From: Nonlabens sp. Ci31
GTDB taxonomy: Bacteria > Bacteroidota > Bacteroidia > Flavobacteriales > Flavobacteriaceae
Assembly: GCF_012974865.1 (NCBI RefSeq)
Contig: NZ_CP043633.1
Span: forward strand, 2,539,501 to 2,603,500
Length of the DNA stretch: 64,000 nt
Direction: 5' to 3'
Position 1 is the first letter of the stretch. The number at the start of each line of letters is the position of its first letter. The position numbers and the translations under genes are program-made. The notes below the pieces were generated by a model that saw nothing but the letters and a program-made list of their open reading frames with translations, had not been told where the DNA came from and made no database searches. Shown here in pieces: positions 26,293-35,322 of the stretch.

Positions 26293-27441
26293 CTAATAAG
26301 AAACAGTATCTACAATCTCGAGTCCATAACCTATAATCCCTATGCGCTTGCTCTGCTCAGAATTAGTCATCAACTTGAGTTTGCTGATCTCCAGATCATG
26401 AAGGATTTGAGCTCCTATGCCGTAGTCTTTGTTGTCTAAATTACGCCTTGGTGCTTTGACAACTCCATTTTCTTGAAGGCCTTTAAGCTCTTCTAACCTG
26501 CCTAACATATTCTCTGGTTCAAATTGCTGATTGATAAAAACTATAGCCCCTTTTCCCTCTTTGTTTAAAAGATCAAACATCGCATCTATTTTACGGTCTG
26601 CATCGCTGGTTAGGGTAGAAAAGAGATCGTTATTTACTTGCGTAGAATTCATTCGGGTAAGTACGGATTCTTCTTCTTTCCAATCGCCCAAAGTCAAAGC
26701 AATATGAATCTGATTATTAGTGGTTTGTTGATAGGCGCGCAGTCGGTATTTTCCAAAACGCGTCTTTAACATAAAATCTTCTTTCTTAACGATAAGACTA
26801 TCGTGCTTCATACGGTAAGCTACTAGATCTTCAATAGATACCAGTTTTAGATTGTGTTGTCTTGCTACTTCTACAAGTTGAGGAAGTCGGGCCATAGTCC
26901 CATTTTCATTCATGATCTCCACAATGACTCCTGCAGGTTCATGACCAGCAAGTCTTGCAAAGTCAATAGCAGCTTCTGTGTGACCAGTTCTTCTCAACAC
27001 ACCACCATCTTTTGCTCTTAATGGAAATATATGACCAGGTTTACTTAAGTCATGAGGTTGTGTGTCTTTATTAATGATGGCTTGTATGGTTTTTGCTCTA
27101 TCACTAGCACTTATTCCAGTAGTTACTCCATGACCTCTTAAATCTACAGAAACAGTAAAGGCTGTTTCCATAGGGTCAGAATTATTAGTGACCATCATGG
27201 CAAGTTCTAATTCTTTACATCTCGATTGTGTAAGAGGAGCACAAATCAAACCACGACCATAAGTAGCCATAAAGTTGATCATTTCTGGGGTGACAGATCT
27301 CGCACTGGCTAGAAAATCACCTTCGTTCTCCCTATTTTCATCATCTACCACGATGATGATTTTTCCATTTCTAATGTCTTCTATAGCATCTTCAATACGA
27401 TCCAATTGTATGGCTTTTGAAGTTTTTTCTTCGGTAATCAT
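26293..27441 (-). CDS. ribB: 3,4-dihydroxy-2-butanone-4-phosphate synthase with degenerate GTP cyclohydrolase II domain
   Basis: About 382 residues. The N-terminal RibB domain (about 10-210) is intact: DDENRENEGDF, TGISASDRAKTI and the GHIFPL and GHTEAA blocks. The C-terminal half aligns in order with RibA, ending with the DYGIGAQILHDL block. However, the zinc site normally reading CLTGDxFGSLRCDC is replaced by a Cys-free stretch (STQVNNDLFSTL), and RQEGRGIGL is also lost. So only DHBP synthase activity in riboflavin synthesis is expected. The ATG at 27441 is chosen because a -7 box lies at 27461-27468; the longer frame would start inside the permease gene. Confidence 0.9.
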   Translation of the reverse strand: MITEEKTSKAIQLDRIEDAIEDIRNGKIIIVVDDENRENEGDFLASARSVTPEMINFMATYGRGLICAPLTQSRCKELELAMMVTNNSDPMETAFTVSVDLRGHGVTTGISASDRAKTIQAIINKDTQPHDLSKPGHIFPLRAKDGGVLRRTGHTEAAIDFARLAGHEPAGVIVEIMNENGTMARLPQLVEVARQHNLKLVSIEDLVAYRMKHDSLIVKKEDFMLKTRFGKYRLRAYQQTTNNQIHIALTLGDWKEEESVLTRMNSTQVNNDLFSTLTSDADRKIDAMFDLLNKEGKGAIVFINQQFEPENMLGRLEELKGLQENGVVKAPRRNLDNKDYGIGAQILHDLEISKLKLMTNSEQSKRIGIIGYGLEIVDTVSY

Positions 27442-27460
27442 AAACCTTAATTCTTTGTTA

Positions 27461-27468
27461 CAAAGATA
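27461..27468 (-). promoter_or_regulatory. -7 element of the ribB-like gene
   Basis: TATCTTTG on the minus strand, a perfect TAnnTTTG, 19 bp before the ATG. It decides the translation start at 27441. Confidence 0.6.
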
Positions 27469-27472
27469 AGGA

Positions 27473-28915
27473 TTAAGCCGTTGCGCTAGGAGATTTTGGG
27501 TGTTTTTTAAACTTTGCAAACAGCTGGGCAAAGCTGAACTCATTATTAAAGATTCCTTGATCTGTAGTGGCTCTGTAGGTGAGGTAAATCCCAATAGGGA
27601 AAATAATAAACGTGCTCATCCATGCTCCAAGCCAGGCGGGAAAAGCACCTTCAGCAGCTGCTTTTTCAGCAAAAATACCTATAAAGTGATAGGTTAGAAA
27701 AAACAAAGTAGCTACCACAAGAGGTAATCCCATTCCACCTTTTCTTATGATGGCTCCTAATGGTGCACCAATAAAAAACAGGATGACACAAGCAACTCCT
27801 AAAACATATTTTTTATGAATCTCTATTTCGTGTTTTGCCAGCCTAGATTCCTCTCCTTTTATTTGGGCTACTCGATTTTGAACAGCGGCTCGCTGACTGC
27901 GCATTTTTGACATAGCCACATCTAAAGTTCTACGCTGGTCAAATATTTTCAGGGAAGTCAATAGGTCTTTAGGGGGCTCTTTTATGCTGTCTAGCTCCAC
28001 TCTCTTATCTAAGGCACTGGGTGACCATGTATTATGTTGGTTGTTTCTATAGATTTTGTAATTGTTCGTGAGTGCTAATGAAAAAGTATCGATGCGATTG
28101 TAGAGTTCATTAATCTTAAGCATTCGATGATTATCAGTGACTGATTCTTCACTGAGATCTACTTTATTCAATTGTGATACATCAATATTTAGAGTGTAAC
28201 TGTCAAAATAACTCTTCACAAATGGGGAACTATTTGCTTTTCTTGGCTGCGTCAGGTATAAGTCTTCATAGTAATTGCCTTCTTCTAGAACCAGCTGGAT
28301 CACGTTAGACTTTAGCGAACTTTTTAACTCACCTCGTTTGCTTTTTATAACCGTATAATTACCGTTTTTACTAGAATTCTTTTTATGTATGATGACATCG
28401 TTAAGGAATTCACCGTTTTCACCAGACTTTTCGGCTACCTTAATGTTGATATCGCCTAGTTGATTAAAGGTTCCCTCACTTATCGCCATAGCAGGCTTCA
28501 TCTTAGCAATATTACCACGCAAGTTTCTTTGTTTTAAATACCCCCAAGGAATAACGGTATTGGCAAATAGAAAGGAAGTAATTCCTATACCCAAAATAAC
28601 AATAGTAAGCGATCTCATGGCTCTTTGCAGAGAAATACCATTTGATTTCATAGCAGCAAACTCATAGTTCTCTGCCATACTTCCAAAAACTAAAATTGCC
28701 GTTAATAGAACACTTAAAGGTAATGCGATAGGCACGGCAACTGGAGTAGAGTAGTAAAGAAATTTTACAATTGTTACCACGTCTAGGTCTTTTCCTGCTA
28801 GCTCTTTAATGTATAACCATATCGCTTGTAGAATAAGAATAAACATTAATACAATAAAGACGCTTAAAAACGTCTTTATGTATTGAGTTAATATGTAACG
28901 ATCTAAGATCTTCAA
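27473..28915 (-). CDS. LptF/LptG family LPS export permease
   Basis: A 480-residue YjgP/YjgQ-family permease. It begins KILDRYILTQYIKTFL, has three N-terminal membrane segments, a large periplasmic jellyroll region (about 130-360) and three C-terminal membrane segments. With LptB it extracts LPS from the inner membrane. The start codon is TTG; the conserved N-terminus starts exactly there and no closer ATG fits. Neighbouring OstA-like and LolA genes give an envelope-transport context. It could be LptF or LptG; the family often has two separate genes. Confidence 0.88.
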   Translation of the reverse strand: MKILDRYILTQYIKTFLSVFIVLMFILILQAIWLYIKELAGKDLDVVTIVKFLYYSTPVAVPIALPLSVLLTAILVFGSMAENYEFAAMKSNGISLQRAMRSLTIVILGIGITSFLFANTVIPWGYLKQRNLRGNIAKMKPAMAISEGTFNQLGDINIKVAEKSGENGEFLNDVIIHKKNSSKNGNYTVIKSKRGELKSSLKSNVIQLVLEEGNYYEDLYLTQPRKANSSPFVKSYFDSYTLNIDVSQLNKVDLSEESVTDNHRMLKINELYNRIDTFSLALTNNYKIYRNNQHNTWSPSALDKRVELDSIKEPPKDLLTSLKIFDQRRTLDVAMSKMRSQRAAVQNRVAQIKGEESRLAKHEIEIHKKYVLGVACVILFFIGAPLGAIIRKGGMGLPLVVATLFFLTYHFIGIFAEKAAAEGAFPAWLGAWMSTFIIFPIGIYLTYRATTDQGIFNNEFSFAQLFAKFKKHPKSPSATA

Positions 28916-28958
28916 ATTATACCGAGTGCGTGTTAAAGTAATTCATGATCAATGGATA

Positions 28959-29603
28959 TCAGTTCATTTCTTGAATAACCCAATTCTTATATTGACTGGC
29001 ATCAAATGTAAAGGAGCTCTTAGGTAAAGGCTCGTTAGTTTTTAAGGATTTCAAAGTAAATGTAGCTACAGTTCCAGAATTTTCTGTGATAATCGCCTTA
29101 TTGATATGTTTTGTATTTACATCTATACCTAATAAAACACTCTTGTATTCAGAGTTAGATTTAATAGGAGTTAATTTTACAAATTGTATTTTTCTTCCGC
29201 CTTCGTTTTGAATGATATCCCATTTTTTGGTATATCCTTTCTCATAAAAAGTAAGAATGTTAGAAGGAGTGATCATTTGATTCCCATCTGTACGCACTTT
29301 AGAAATCGTAACCTGCTGATCTTCAGAGTTAACAGCATATTGCTTTTTACCGTCAAAGATGTAAGTGGTTCCTAAAAAGTTGACATTGTATTTTTGACCA
29401 GCCATTGTTGCATCACCTTGCACATCCATGTCGGTACCCGTTTTAGGGTTCCTGAAATTACCTTTATAGGTAAAGGATACGTTGTCGTAGGACTTGAATT
29501 TCTGTGCTACTTCGTTAAGTAATTTATCTGCTGGAGTGTCTTGTGCTGTTGCCGCTTTCGCGAAAGCGAAAACCATAAAAACAGATAGGATATAATTTTT
29601 CAT
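28959..29603 (-). CDS. lolA: LolA-family outer-membrane lipoprotein carrier
   Basis: A 214-residue secreted protein with a signal peptide ending ATAQ and the LolA-type half-barrel sequence. Recognizable blocks are VSFTYKGNFRNP, YKVNFLGTTYIFDGKKQY and ILTFYEKGY, and the end is WVIQEMN. It ferries lipoproteins across the periplasm. The hydrophobic core of the signal peptide (FAFAKAA) is encoded by a perfect copy of the dispersed palindrome. It is 9 bp downstream of ftsK, probably co-transcribed. Confidence 0.85.
   Translation of the reverse strand: MKNYILSVFMVFAFAKAATAQDTPADKLLNEVAQKFKSYDNVSFTYKGNFRNPKTGTDMDVQGDATMAGQKYNVNFLGTTYIFDGKKQYAVNSEDQQVTISKVRTDGNQMITPSNILTFYEKGYTKKWDIIQNEGGRKIQFVKLTPIKSNSEYKSVLLGIDVNTKHINKAIITENSGTVATFTLKSLKTNEPLPKSSFTFDASQYKNWVIQEMN
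29553..29568. repeat. Dispersed palindrome in the LolA signal peptide
   Basis: A perfect CGCTTTCGCGAAAGCG, read as AFAKA at the end of the hydrophobic core of the signal peptide. Confidence 0.85.
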
Positions 29604-29612
29604 TGTGTGACT

Positions 29613-32048
29613 TTAATTGTTGCTTTCTTCATTTAAAAATACTTCGAGGGACGCGAGATCTGGAATTAAAACTTGTCTCGCTTTACTTCCTTCAAAACCA
29701 CCCACAATACCAGCAGCTTCGAGTTGATCGATTATTCGACCAGCACGATTGTAGCCTAGTTTCAATTTACGCTGCAATAACGAGGCGCTACCTTGTTGTG
29801 CAACGACTATAATCTCTGCAGCTTCTTTGAATTTTGCGTCTCTCTCCTCTATATTATTATCAATACTTGTGCCACCTTCTTCGCCTACATACTCAGGAAG
29901 TAAATACGCATCAGGATAAGCTTTTTGCCCACCTATAAAGTCTGTTATTTTTTCTACTTCTGGAGTGTCCACAAAAGCACATTGAATCCTGATAAGTTCA
30001 TTTCCAGCGGTATACAACATGTCTCCACGACCTATCAATTGGTCTGCACCACCGCTGTCTAAAATCGTGCGAGAATCTACTTTTTGCATTACTCTAAAAG
30101 AAATTCTAGCAGGGAAGTTGGCCTTTATCATACCTGTAATTACATTAACAGATGGTCGCTGCGTGGCGATGATCAAGTGAATACCTATTGCACGTGCGAG
30201 TTGCGCAAGTCTGGCAATAGGTGTTTCTACTTCTTTACCAGCGGTCATGATCAGGTCTGCAAACTCATCTACGACCAGCACGATATACGGCAAGAACTTA
30301 TGCCCGTTTGCAGGATTCAATTTGCGCGCTTTAAATTTAGTGTTGTACTCTTTGATATTACGGCACATCGCATCTTTAAGAATATCATAACGCTGATCCA
30401 TTTCAATACATAGACTATTCAAGGTATTGATAACCTTAGAATTGTCAGTGATAATGGCCTCTTCACTATCCGGTAATTTGGCCAGATAATGTCTTTCTAT
30501 TTTGTTGAATAAAGTCAATTCTACTTTTTTAGGATCCACGAGTACAAACTTAACTTCGGCAGGATGTTTAGAATAGAGTAGGGAAGTAAGAATCGCATTC
30601 AGACCTACAGACTTTCCTTGTCCTGTTGCTCCAGCCATAAGCAGGTGAGGCATTTTAGCGAGATCAACAACAAAAGTTTCATTTGATATAGTCTTTCCAA
30701 AAGCTATAGGTAATTCCATTTCTGCATTTTGGAACTTTGGTGATGCAATAACAGATCGCATGGATACTATAGATGGATCGCTATTAGGTACCTCAATACC
30801 AATAGTTCCTTTTCCTGGAATAGGAGCGATGATACGTATCCCTAGTGCGGCGAGAGATAAAGCAATGTCATCTTCTAAATTTTTAATTTTTGAAATCCGT
30901 ATTCCTGCTTCTGGAACGATTTCATAAAGGGTTACTGTAGGTCCAACGGTCGCACTAATTTTTGCAATTCCAATTTTATAATTCTTAAGTGTTTCTACAA
31001 TACGGTCTTTATTTGCTTGTAGTTCTTCTTCATTAATCGTAATGGTCTTTCCTTTGGTATAATCTTTTAAAAGATCAACAGGCGGAAATTGAAAGTTGCT
31101 CAACTCTAAGGTAGGGTCAAACTCGCCAAAGTCCTCTACTAGTTTTGAGGCCTTACTATCAATCATTTCTTCTTCATCGATTATTTGCTCGATTTCCATT
31201 CCAATATCGTTCTCATCCTTTGGAGCAACGGTTTTTTTAAGAACTGGTTCTAAAGCAACCTCTTCTTCTGGAATAGAGATTTCCATACCGCTTCCTGAAA
31301 AAGTTATGGAAGATTTAGGGTCTTGCTCTGTGACAGCATTTTCTTCAGAGATCCCTTCTACAGTTGCTTTTTTCCAGTCACTTTCTTCGTCTGTAGTTTC
31401 TATATGTTCAAAGCCTTCTTTTACTTCAGATGCTTTTTTAGAAAAATAAGCACTGATGCGTTCTGGAGTTAATTTTAATCGCAATACCAAGTAAACGATC
31501 GCAATGAACGTCATAACAAGCACGGCACCTAGTAATCCTAAATAATCTTGTAGAAAGTCATTCAGTTCATATCCTACTTTTCCACCCAATAAGGTGTTGG
31601 TATTATGGAAAAAGCCTAGGAAAACAGACGTCCACACGAGCAATAAAAGTCCCCAAAACCATAGATTTGAAATTCGCTTTCGCGAAAGCGAGAACGCACT
31701 ATCACCACTAGCAAATAAAAATATTCCTGAAATAATAGTAAGTACAGCAATAGAAAAGGCTGGGATTCCAAAACCTTTATAAATAAAAACATGTCCCAAC
31801 CACGCGCCCAGCTGACTGATCCAGTTCTTAGTTTCTGTGGTTCGCTCTCCTAGGGCCTGCAACACACTTTGATCTTGCGTTCCGGTAAATAAATAAGAGA
31901 TAAAAGAAAATAGTAATAGCAAACCGATTACTATTAGCGCGCTTCCTATAATTACTTCTTGTAATCTATTAAGCTTTAAACTAGGTACCTGGAATGGTTC
32001 TTTGGTTTTTGCAGTAGTTTTCTTAGATGTAGTTTTTTTACGCGCCAT
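29613..32048 (-). CDS. ftsK: DNA translocase FtsK/SpoIIIE
   Basis: An 811-residue protein: four N-terminal membrane segments (within about 28-190), an acidic linker (about 200-310), and a RecA-like motor with Walker A GATGQGKS and Walker B VLVVDEFADL. The C-terminal winged-helix gamma domain (SLLQRKLKLGYNRAGRIIDQLEA) reads KOPS-type sites. It pumps chromosomal DNA through the division septum and activates XerCD. The linker is short compared with E. coli, as usual in Bacteroidota. The palindrome encodes LSRKR near residues 118-124, between membrane segments. Confidence 0.95.
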   Translation of the reverse strand: MARKKTTSKKTTAKTKEPFQVPSLKLNRLQEVIIGSALIVIGLLLLFSFISYLFTGTQDQSVLQALGERTTETKNWISQLGAWLGHVFIYKGFGIPAFSIAVLTIISGIFLFASGDSAFSLSRKRISNLWFWGLLLLVWTSVFLGFFHNTNTLLGGKVGYELNDFLQDYLGLLGAVLVMTFIAIVYLVLRLKLTPERISAYFSKKASEVKEGFEHIETTDEESDWKKATVEGISEENAVTEQDPKSSITFSGSGMEISIPEEEVALEPVLKKTVAPKDENDIGMEIEQIIDEEEMIDSKASKLVEDFGEFDPTLELSNFQFPPVDLLKDYTKGKTITINEEELQANKDRIVETLKNYKIGIAKISATVGPTVTLYEIVPEAGIRISKIKNLEDDIALSLAALGIRIIAPIPGKGTIGIEVPNSDPSIVSMRSVIASPKFQNAEMELPIAFGKTISNETFVVDLAKMPHLLMAGATGQGKSVGLNAILTSLLYSKHPAEVKFVLVDPKKVELTLFNKIERHYLAKLPDSEEAIITDNSKVINTLNSLCIEMDQRYDILKDAMCRNIKEYNTKFKARKLNPANGHKFLPYIVLVVDEFADLIMTAGKEVETPIARLAQLARAIGIHLIIATQRPSVNVITGMIKANFPARISFRVMQKVDSRTILDSGGADQLIGRGDMLYTAGNELIRIQCAFVDTPEVEKITDFIGGQKAYPDAYLLPEYVGEEGGTSIDNNIEERDAKFKEAAEIIVVAQQGSASLLQRKLKLGYNRAGRIIDQLEAAGIVGGFEGSKARQVLIPDLASLEVFLNEESNN
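31675..31690. repeat. Dispersed palindrome in ftsK
   Basis: A perfect 16-mer, read as LSRKR in a loop between FtsK membrane segments. Confidence 0.85.
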
Positions 32049-32065
32049 GTGTTATAGTGAACGAG

Positions 32066-32073
32066 CAAAAATA
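32066..32073 (-). promoter_or_regulatory. -7 element of ftsK
   Basis: TATTTTTG on the minus strand, 17 bp before the ftsK ATG. No clear TTG -33 box. Confidence 0.5.
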
Positions 32074-32435
32074 AGAATATTGCACGTTAATGAAGTTAGT
32101 AGTTGTTAGTTATTAGTTAACAGAGTTGTGATTGGAAGAAGATACAAGATCATTGCGCTAAAAGAATTAAGAATAAAGACTTTTTTTGTCAGTAGGGTCC
32201 TGCTATAAAATTAGGCTGTACCGTATATAAATATAGGTAATAGTTGGTTTCAAGTTTATTGGAGAGCCATTTAGATTTCATGGTGAGTCTAGGCAGACAT
32301 TACCTATTTCAGAAAACAGCAGGTATATGAAATCATTTCTTAGTCGATTTAAATAAATGAAGAGATTTCTCTTTTAACCGCGGGTTTATAAGATGCCTCA
32401 AGCTTTTGGTCAGCAGAAAAGATTTTATTGTTTTA
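32074..32435. other. Intergenic stretch, no gene seen
   Basis: Between ftsK and dgkA. It contains a short degenerate GTTAGTTATTAGTTAA repeat near 32097-32120. I see no convincing ORF, terminator or conserved RNA. Confidence 0.5.
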
Positions 32436-32810
32436 TTAAAACAATGCCTTTATATAAGGAACATAAATAATCAACCCCACAATGGTAGAAGCGATAGCGG
32501 TCATCACAACAGCGCCTGCAGCAATGTCTTTAATGTGACCTATTTTTTTGTGAAAATCAGGATGTATAAAATCGGCAATAGCCTCTGCGGTAGTATTCAT
32601 GCCTTCAAGTCCCATAATAAGACCTATACAGAGGGTTTGTGCTATCCATTCTGTCGCGGTAATCTCAAAGTAAAAACCCGCAATAGTCATAATAATAGCT
32701 ATTGCGGTTTGTACTTGAATGCTGGCTTCGGTGCGTAAAAGGATCAAGGCTCCTTTGAAAGCATATCCCATAGCTTTCCATCTGCCAGCTAAAAATTTAG
32801 TAAAACTCAA
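32436..32810 (-). CDS. dgkA: Diacylglycerol/undecaprenol kinase family protein
   Basis: A 124-residue membrane protein with three hydrophobic segments and the DgkA signatures EGMNTTAEAIAD and HIKDIAAGAV. Members phosphorylate diacylglycerol or undecaprenol at the inner membrane. Length fits the family. Its ATG abuts the tpx stop directly (32810/32811), so the two are one operon, an unusual pairing of lipid and peroxide genes. Confidence 0.9.
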   Translation of the reverse strand: MSFTKFLAGRWKAMGYAFKGALILLRTEASIQVQTAIAIIMTIAGFYFEITATEWIAQTLCIGLIMGLEGMNTTAEAIADFIHPDFHKKIGHIKDIAAGAVVMTAIASTIVGLIIYVPYIKALF

Positions 32811-33311
32811 TTACAAAAGTGTTTTAAGAGCCTCTAGATAGTTAGGTTCATCTGCAATTTCTGCAACTTGCTCTTTGTAGATCACTTTTCCTTCTTCATC
32901 AAGAACAACTACTGCTCTAGAGTGAAAGCCTGCAAGTGGACCAGAAGTCATGGTCAATCCGTAATCTTCTCCAAAAGAACCATCAATAACATCACTTAGG
33001 TTTTCTACATTTTCCAGTTCTTCATCGCTCGCAAAACGTTTTTGTGCAAAAGGAGTATCTCTTGAAATACACAAAACAGCTGTATTATCAAGTTGAGTAG
33101 CTCTTGTATTAAAGTTCTTTACTGATGTCGCACAAACGTCAGTGTCAATACTAGGAAAGATATTCAGGATGACACGTTTTCCTTTGTAGTCCTTTAAAGA
33201 AGCTTCAGAAAGATCTGTCTTTTTTAATTTGAAGTCAGGTGCTGGAGTTCCTACTTCTGGAAGAGTGCCGCTGGTGGAGATTTCATTTCCTCCTATAGTT
33301 ATAGTTGCCAT
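32811..33311 (-). CDS. tpx: Thiol peroxidase, Tpx type, without resolving cysteine
   Basis: About 166 residues counted from MATITIGGN. The peroxidatic Cys60 sits in NIFPSIDTDVC, matching C61 of E. coli Tpx. The expected resolving cysteine, C95 of the RFC motif, is Ala94 here (KRFASDEELE); another Cys is at 81 as in E. coli. It would reduce lipid or hydrogen peroxides, but recycling must use another thiol. The start at 33311 is chosen because a -7 box (33336-33343) covers the upstream in-frame ATG. The oxyR gene is nearby on the other strand. Confidence 0.92.
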   Translation of the reverse strand: MATITIGGNEISTSGTLPEVGTPAPDFKLKKTDLSEASLKDYKGKRVILNIFPSIDTDVCATSVKNFNTRATQLDNTAVLCISRDTPFAQKRFASDEELENVENLSDVIDGSFGEDYGLTMTSGPLAGFHSRAVVVLDEEGKVIYKEQVAEIADEPNYLEALKTLL

Positions 33312-33335
33312 GATGTTGGTTTTAAATGTATCATC

Positions 33336-33343
33336 CAAAGTTA
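33336..33343 (-). promoter_or_regulatory. -7 element of tpx-dgkA
   Basis: TAACTTTG on the minus strand; it overlaps the in-frame ATG at 33338 and so rules that start out. Confidence 0.55.
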
Positions 33344-33380
33344 CAATTAACCTTAGGATGCTTTTTTAATGTCTTGTTAA

Positions 33381-33827
33381 TTATTTAGGCAGCTCCACCC
33401 ATGATAAGATAGCATCTACATCTTCGGTTGAAAGTTGAGGGAACGCATTCATATTAGATTGCTTGTACTCCTTATAAATGGCTACTGCTTGTGCATCTCC
33501 AGATTGGATCATCGCTGTACTGTCATAAATCCAGGTGTAGATCCATTGCATTTCTCTTCGCTCGGTTACTTTGTGTAATGCTGGTCCTACTGCTTTTTTA
33601 TATCTTTTATGACAAGAAGCGCAATTAGTGTTAAAAATGGATTTCCCTAATTCTTGCTGTTCCGTCAGTACTGCTTTTGTAGTGATGACCATTGTTTTAA
33701 CAGGAGCTTGTAAAGCATATTGTTGCTGCTCGTGTGCGACTAAAAATGCAGCACAAAAAATCACTGCAATCATGGCGAGAATAAGTCCAGAAATAACACC
33801 TAGGGAACGAGAAAGTTCGTTAAACAT
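33381..33827 (-). CDS. Membrane-anchored cytochrome c
   Basis: A 148-residue protein with one N-terminal membrane anchor (about 10-32) and a c-type heme site CASCH (about 69-73), followed by KKAVGPAL and a later Met-containing SNMNAFP that can supply the axial ligand. It is a single-heme class I cytochrome c facing the periplasm. The electron partner is not evident. It sits between tpx and oxyR. Confidence 0.85.
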   Translation of the reverse strand: MFNELSRSLGVISGLILAMIAVIFCAAFLVAHEQQQYALQAPVKTMVITTKAVLTEQQELGKSIFNTNCASCHKRYKKAVGPALHKVTERREMQWIYTWIYDSTAMIQSGDAQAVAIYKEYKQSNMNAFPQLSTEDVDAILSWVELPK

Positions 33828-33864
33828 AAGTATTTGATTTTATAAGGTTTATCTGTGGTAAGAG

Positions 33865-33879
33865 CGCTTTCGCGAAAGC
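33865..33879. repeat. Dispersed palindrome, intergenic
   Basis: CGCTTTCGCGAAAGC between the divergent cytochrome c and oxyR genes, about 40 bp upstream of the cytochrome start. Confidence 0.85.
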
Positions 33880-33967
33880 AAACCAACTCTAATCAAGATA
33901 ATACTCAAACCTCATTTTAGAAAAGAAATACTCGCTTATCGCAATAGATAAATCCAATGACATGTCT

Positions 33968-33975
33968 TATTTTTG
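33968..33975 (+). promoter_or_regulatory. -7 element of oxyR
   Basis: TATTTTTG, 15 bp before the oxyR ATG. No good TTG -33 box. Confidence 0.5.
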
Positions 33976-33990
33976 TAGAAAATATCTATC

Positions 33991-34929
33991 ATGACAATTA
34001 CACAGTTAAAATACGTTCTTGCAGTTGCTCAATATCAAAATTTCACCAAAGCAGCAGATAAGGTTTTTGTGACGCAGCCTACTCTTAGTATGCAGATTCA
34101 AAAACTGGAAGATGAGCTTGATGTGCAAATTTTTGATAGAAGTAAAAAGCCTATTGAGCTAACAGAAACAGGAAGAAAAATTGTAAATCAGGCTCGTAAT
34201 ATTGTGAATGAAAGCGATCGCATTCAAGATATTGTGGATCAGGAAAAAGGTTTTATAGGTGGAGAATTTAAGATAGGAGTTATTCCTACCGTCATGCCTA
34301 CCTTATTGCCGATGTTTTTGGCCAATTTTGTAAATAAATACCCTAAAGTAAAATTACGTATTGAAGAACTGACAACAGAAAATATTATGGAAAGTCTTCA
34401 AGATGGAAGTATAGATGCTGCGATTGCCGCTACACCTTTGAAAAACGATATGATCAAAGAGCGGGTGTTGTACTACGAGCCTTTTGTAGCATATGATCCA
34501 AGGTTATCAGGTAAGCCTAAATCAAAAATTAAGGTAGAAGATATCAATGTGGATGATTTGCTTCTTTTGGAAGACGGACATTGCTTTAAAGACAGTATAT
34601 TAAATTTGTGTCGAAGTTCGAGAGATACAGGTAGAGAACGTTTTATGTTAGAAAGCGGTAGTTTTGAAACCCTTATAAAACTAGCTGATGAAGGACTTGG
34701 AATGACTTTGTTGCCTTATTTAAACACTATGGACTTGCCAGAGCATAAGAAAGATAACCTAAGGTATTTTGAAGACCCATCGCCAGCACGTGAAGTGAGT
34801 TTAATCTATCATAAAAGCGAACTTAAAATGCAAATTATAGAGGCATTAAGAAATGTTATTGCTGGAGTTGTAAAAGGAGCGATCGCTTTTCAAAATGTAC
34901 AAATAATAAGTCCGCTTGCGGGAAAGTAA
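33991..34929 (+). CDS. oxyR: OxyR, LysR-type peroxide sensor
   Basis: A 312-residue LysR regulator with an N-terminal winged helix (about 1-60; ITQLKYVLAVAQYQNFTKAA) and the effector domain. The redox pair C198 and C207 in LEDGHCFKDSILNLC matches C199/C208 of E. coli OxyR, so peroxide sensing by disulfide formation is very likely. Likely targets include the adjacent tpx and the cytochrome gene, though no operator was identified. Transcription ends at a strong bidirectional hairpin at 35061-35107. Confidence 0.93.
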   Translation: MTITQLKYVLAVAQYQNFTKAADKVFVTQPTLSMQIQKLEDELDVQIFDRSKKPIELTETGRKIVNQARNIVNESDRIQDIVDQEKGFIGGEFKIGVIPTVMPTLLPMFLANFVNKYPKVKLRIEELTTENIMESLQDGSIDAAIAATPLKNDMIKERVLYYEPFVAYDPRLSGKPKSKIKVEDINVDDLLLLEDGHCFKDSILNLCRSSRDTGRERFMLESGSFETLIKLADEGLGMTLLPYLNTMDLPEHKKDNLRYFEDPSPAREVSLIYHKSELKMQIIEALRNVIAGVVKGAIAFQNVQIISPLAGK

Positions 34930-35060
34930 TCTACAAGTGATGTCTGAAAAGACTGTTACTGGGCTATAAAGCAAACACCTGATACCTGGAGCTGTTAGAA
35001 GAGGGGTAAGTACGCTGATATGATATACAGTTCATAAGCTGCGTTATTCTATAACCATTA

Positions 35061-35107
35061 AAAAAAGGATATGAAAAGGGTTTATATTCCACTTCATATC
35101 CTTTTTT
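35061..35107. terminator. Bidirectional terminator between oxyR and the 35125 gene
   Basis: A perfect 15 bp stem (AAAAAAGGATATGAA pairing with 35093-35107) with a 17 nt loop. The A and T flanks let it work for both convergent genes. Confidence 0.85.
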
Positions 35108-35124
35108 AATTAATTTTTAAGTTG

Positions 35125-35322
35125 CTAAGCCTTTAACAAGGGCACGCAACTTCCTAACTCTGGGTTTTGTAAAACCAGTTGTTTGACCCAGATTTCTAAT
35201 TCTTTTATTTCAAAGGGTAATAAACGACCTACTGCTTTTTGTAATTCCTTGCAAAATAGAGTATGGTCGAAACTCACTTTTTCGAGTATCATTTTAGTAT
35301 ACTCAAACATAGCTCTAGCCAT
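35125..35322 (-). CDS. Small conserved-type protein, 65 residues
   Basis: Begins MARAMFEYTKMILEKVSFD and continues with an amphipathic, helix-rich sequence (LFCKELQKAV, LLPFEIKELEIWVKQLV). I have the impression of a conserved flavobacterial small protein, but no function is known to me. The ATG at 35322 is preferred; an in-frame TTG lies three codons upstream. It is a single-gene unit with a shared terminator. Confidence 0.65.
   Translation of the reverse strand: MARAMFEYTKMILEKVSFDHTLFCKELQKAVGRLLPFEIKELEIWVKQLVLQNPELGSCVPLLKA

Noticed and set aside
32406-32738. A 110-codon plus-strand ORF over dgkA.
   Set aside because: Antisense shadow of dgkA, whose motifs are clear.
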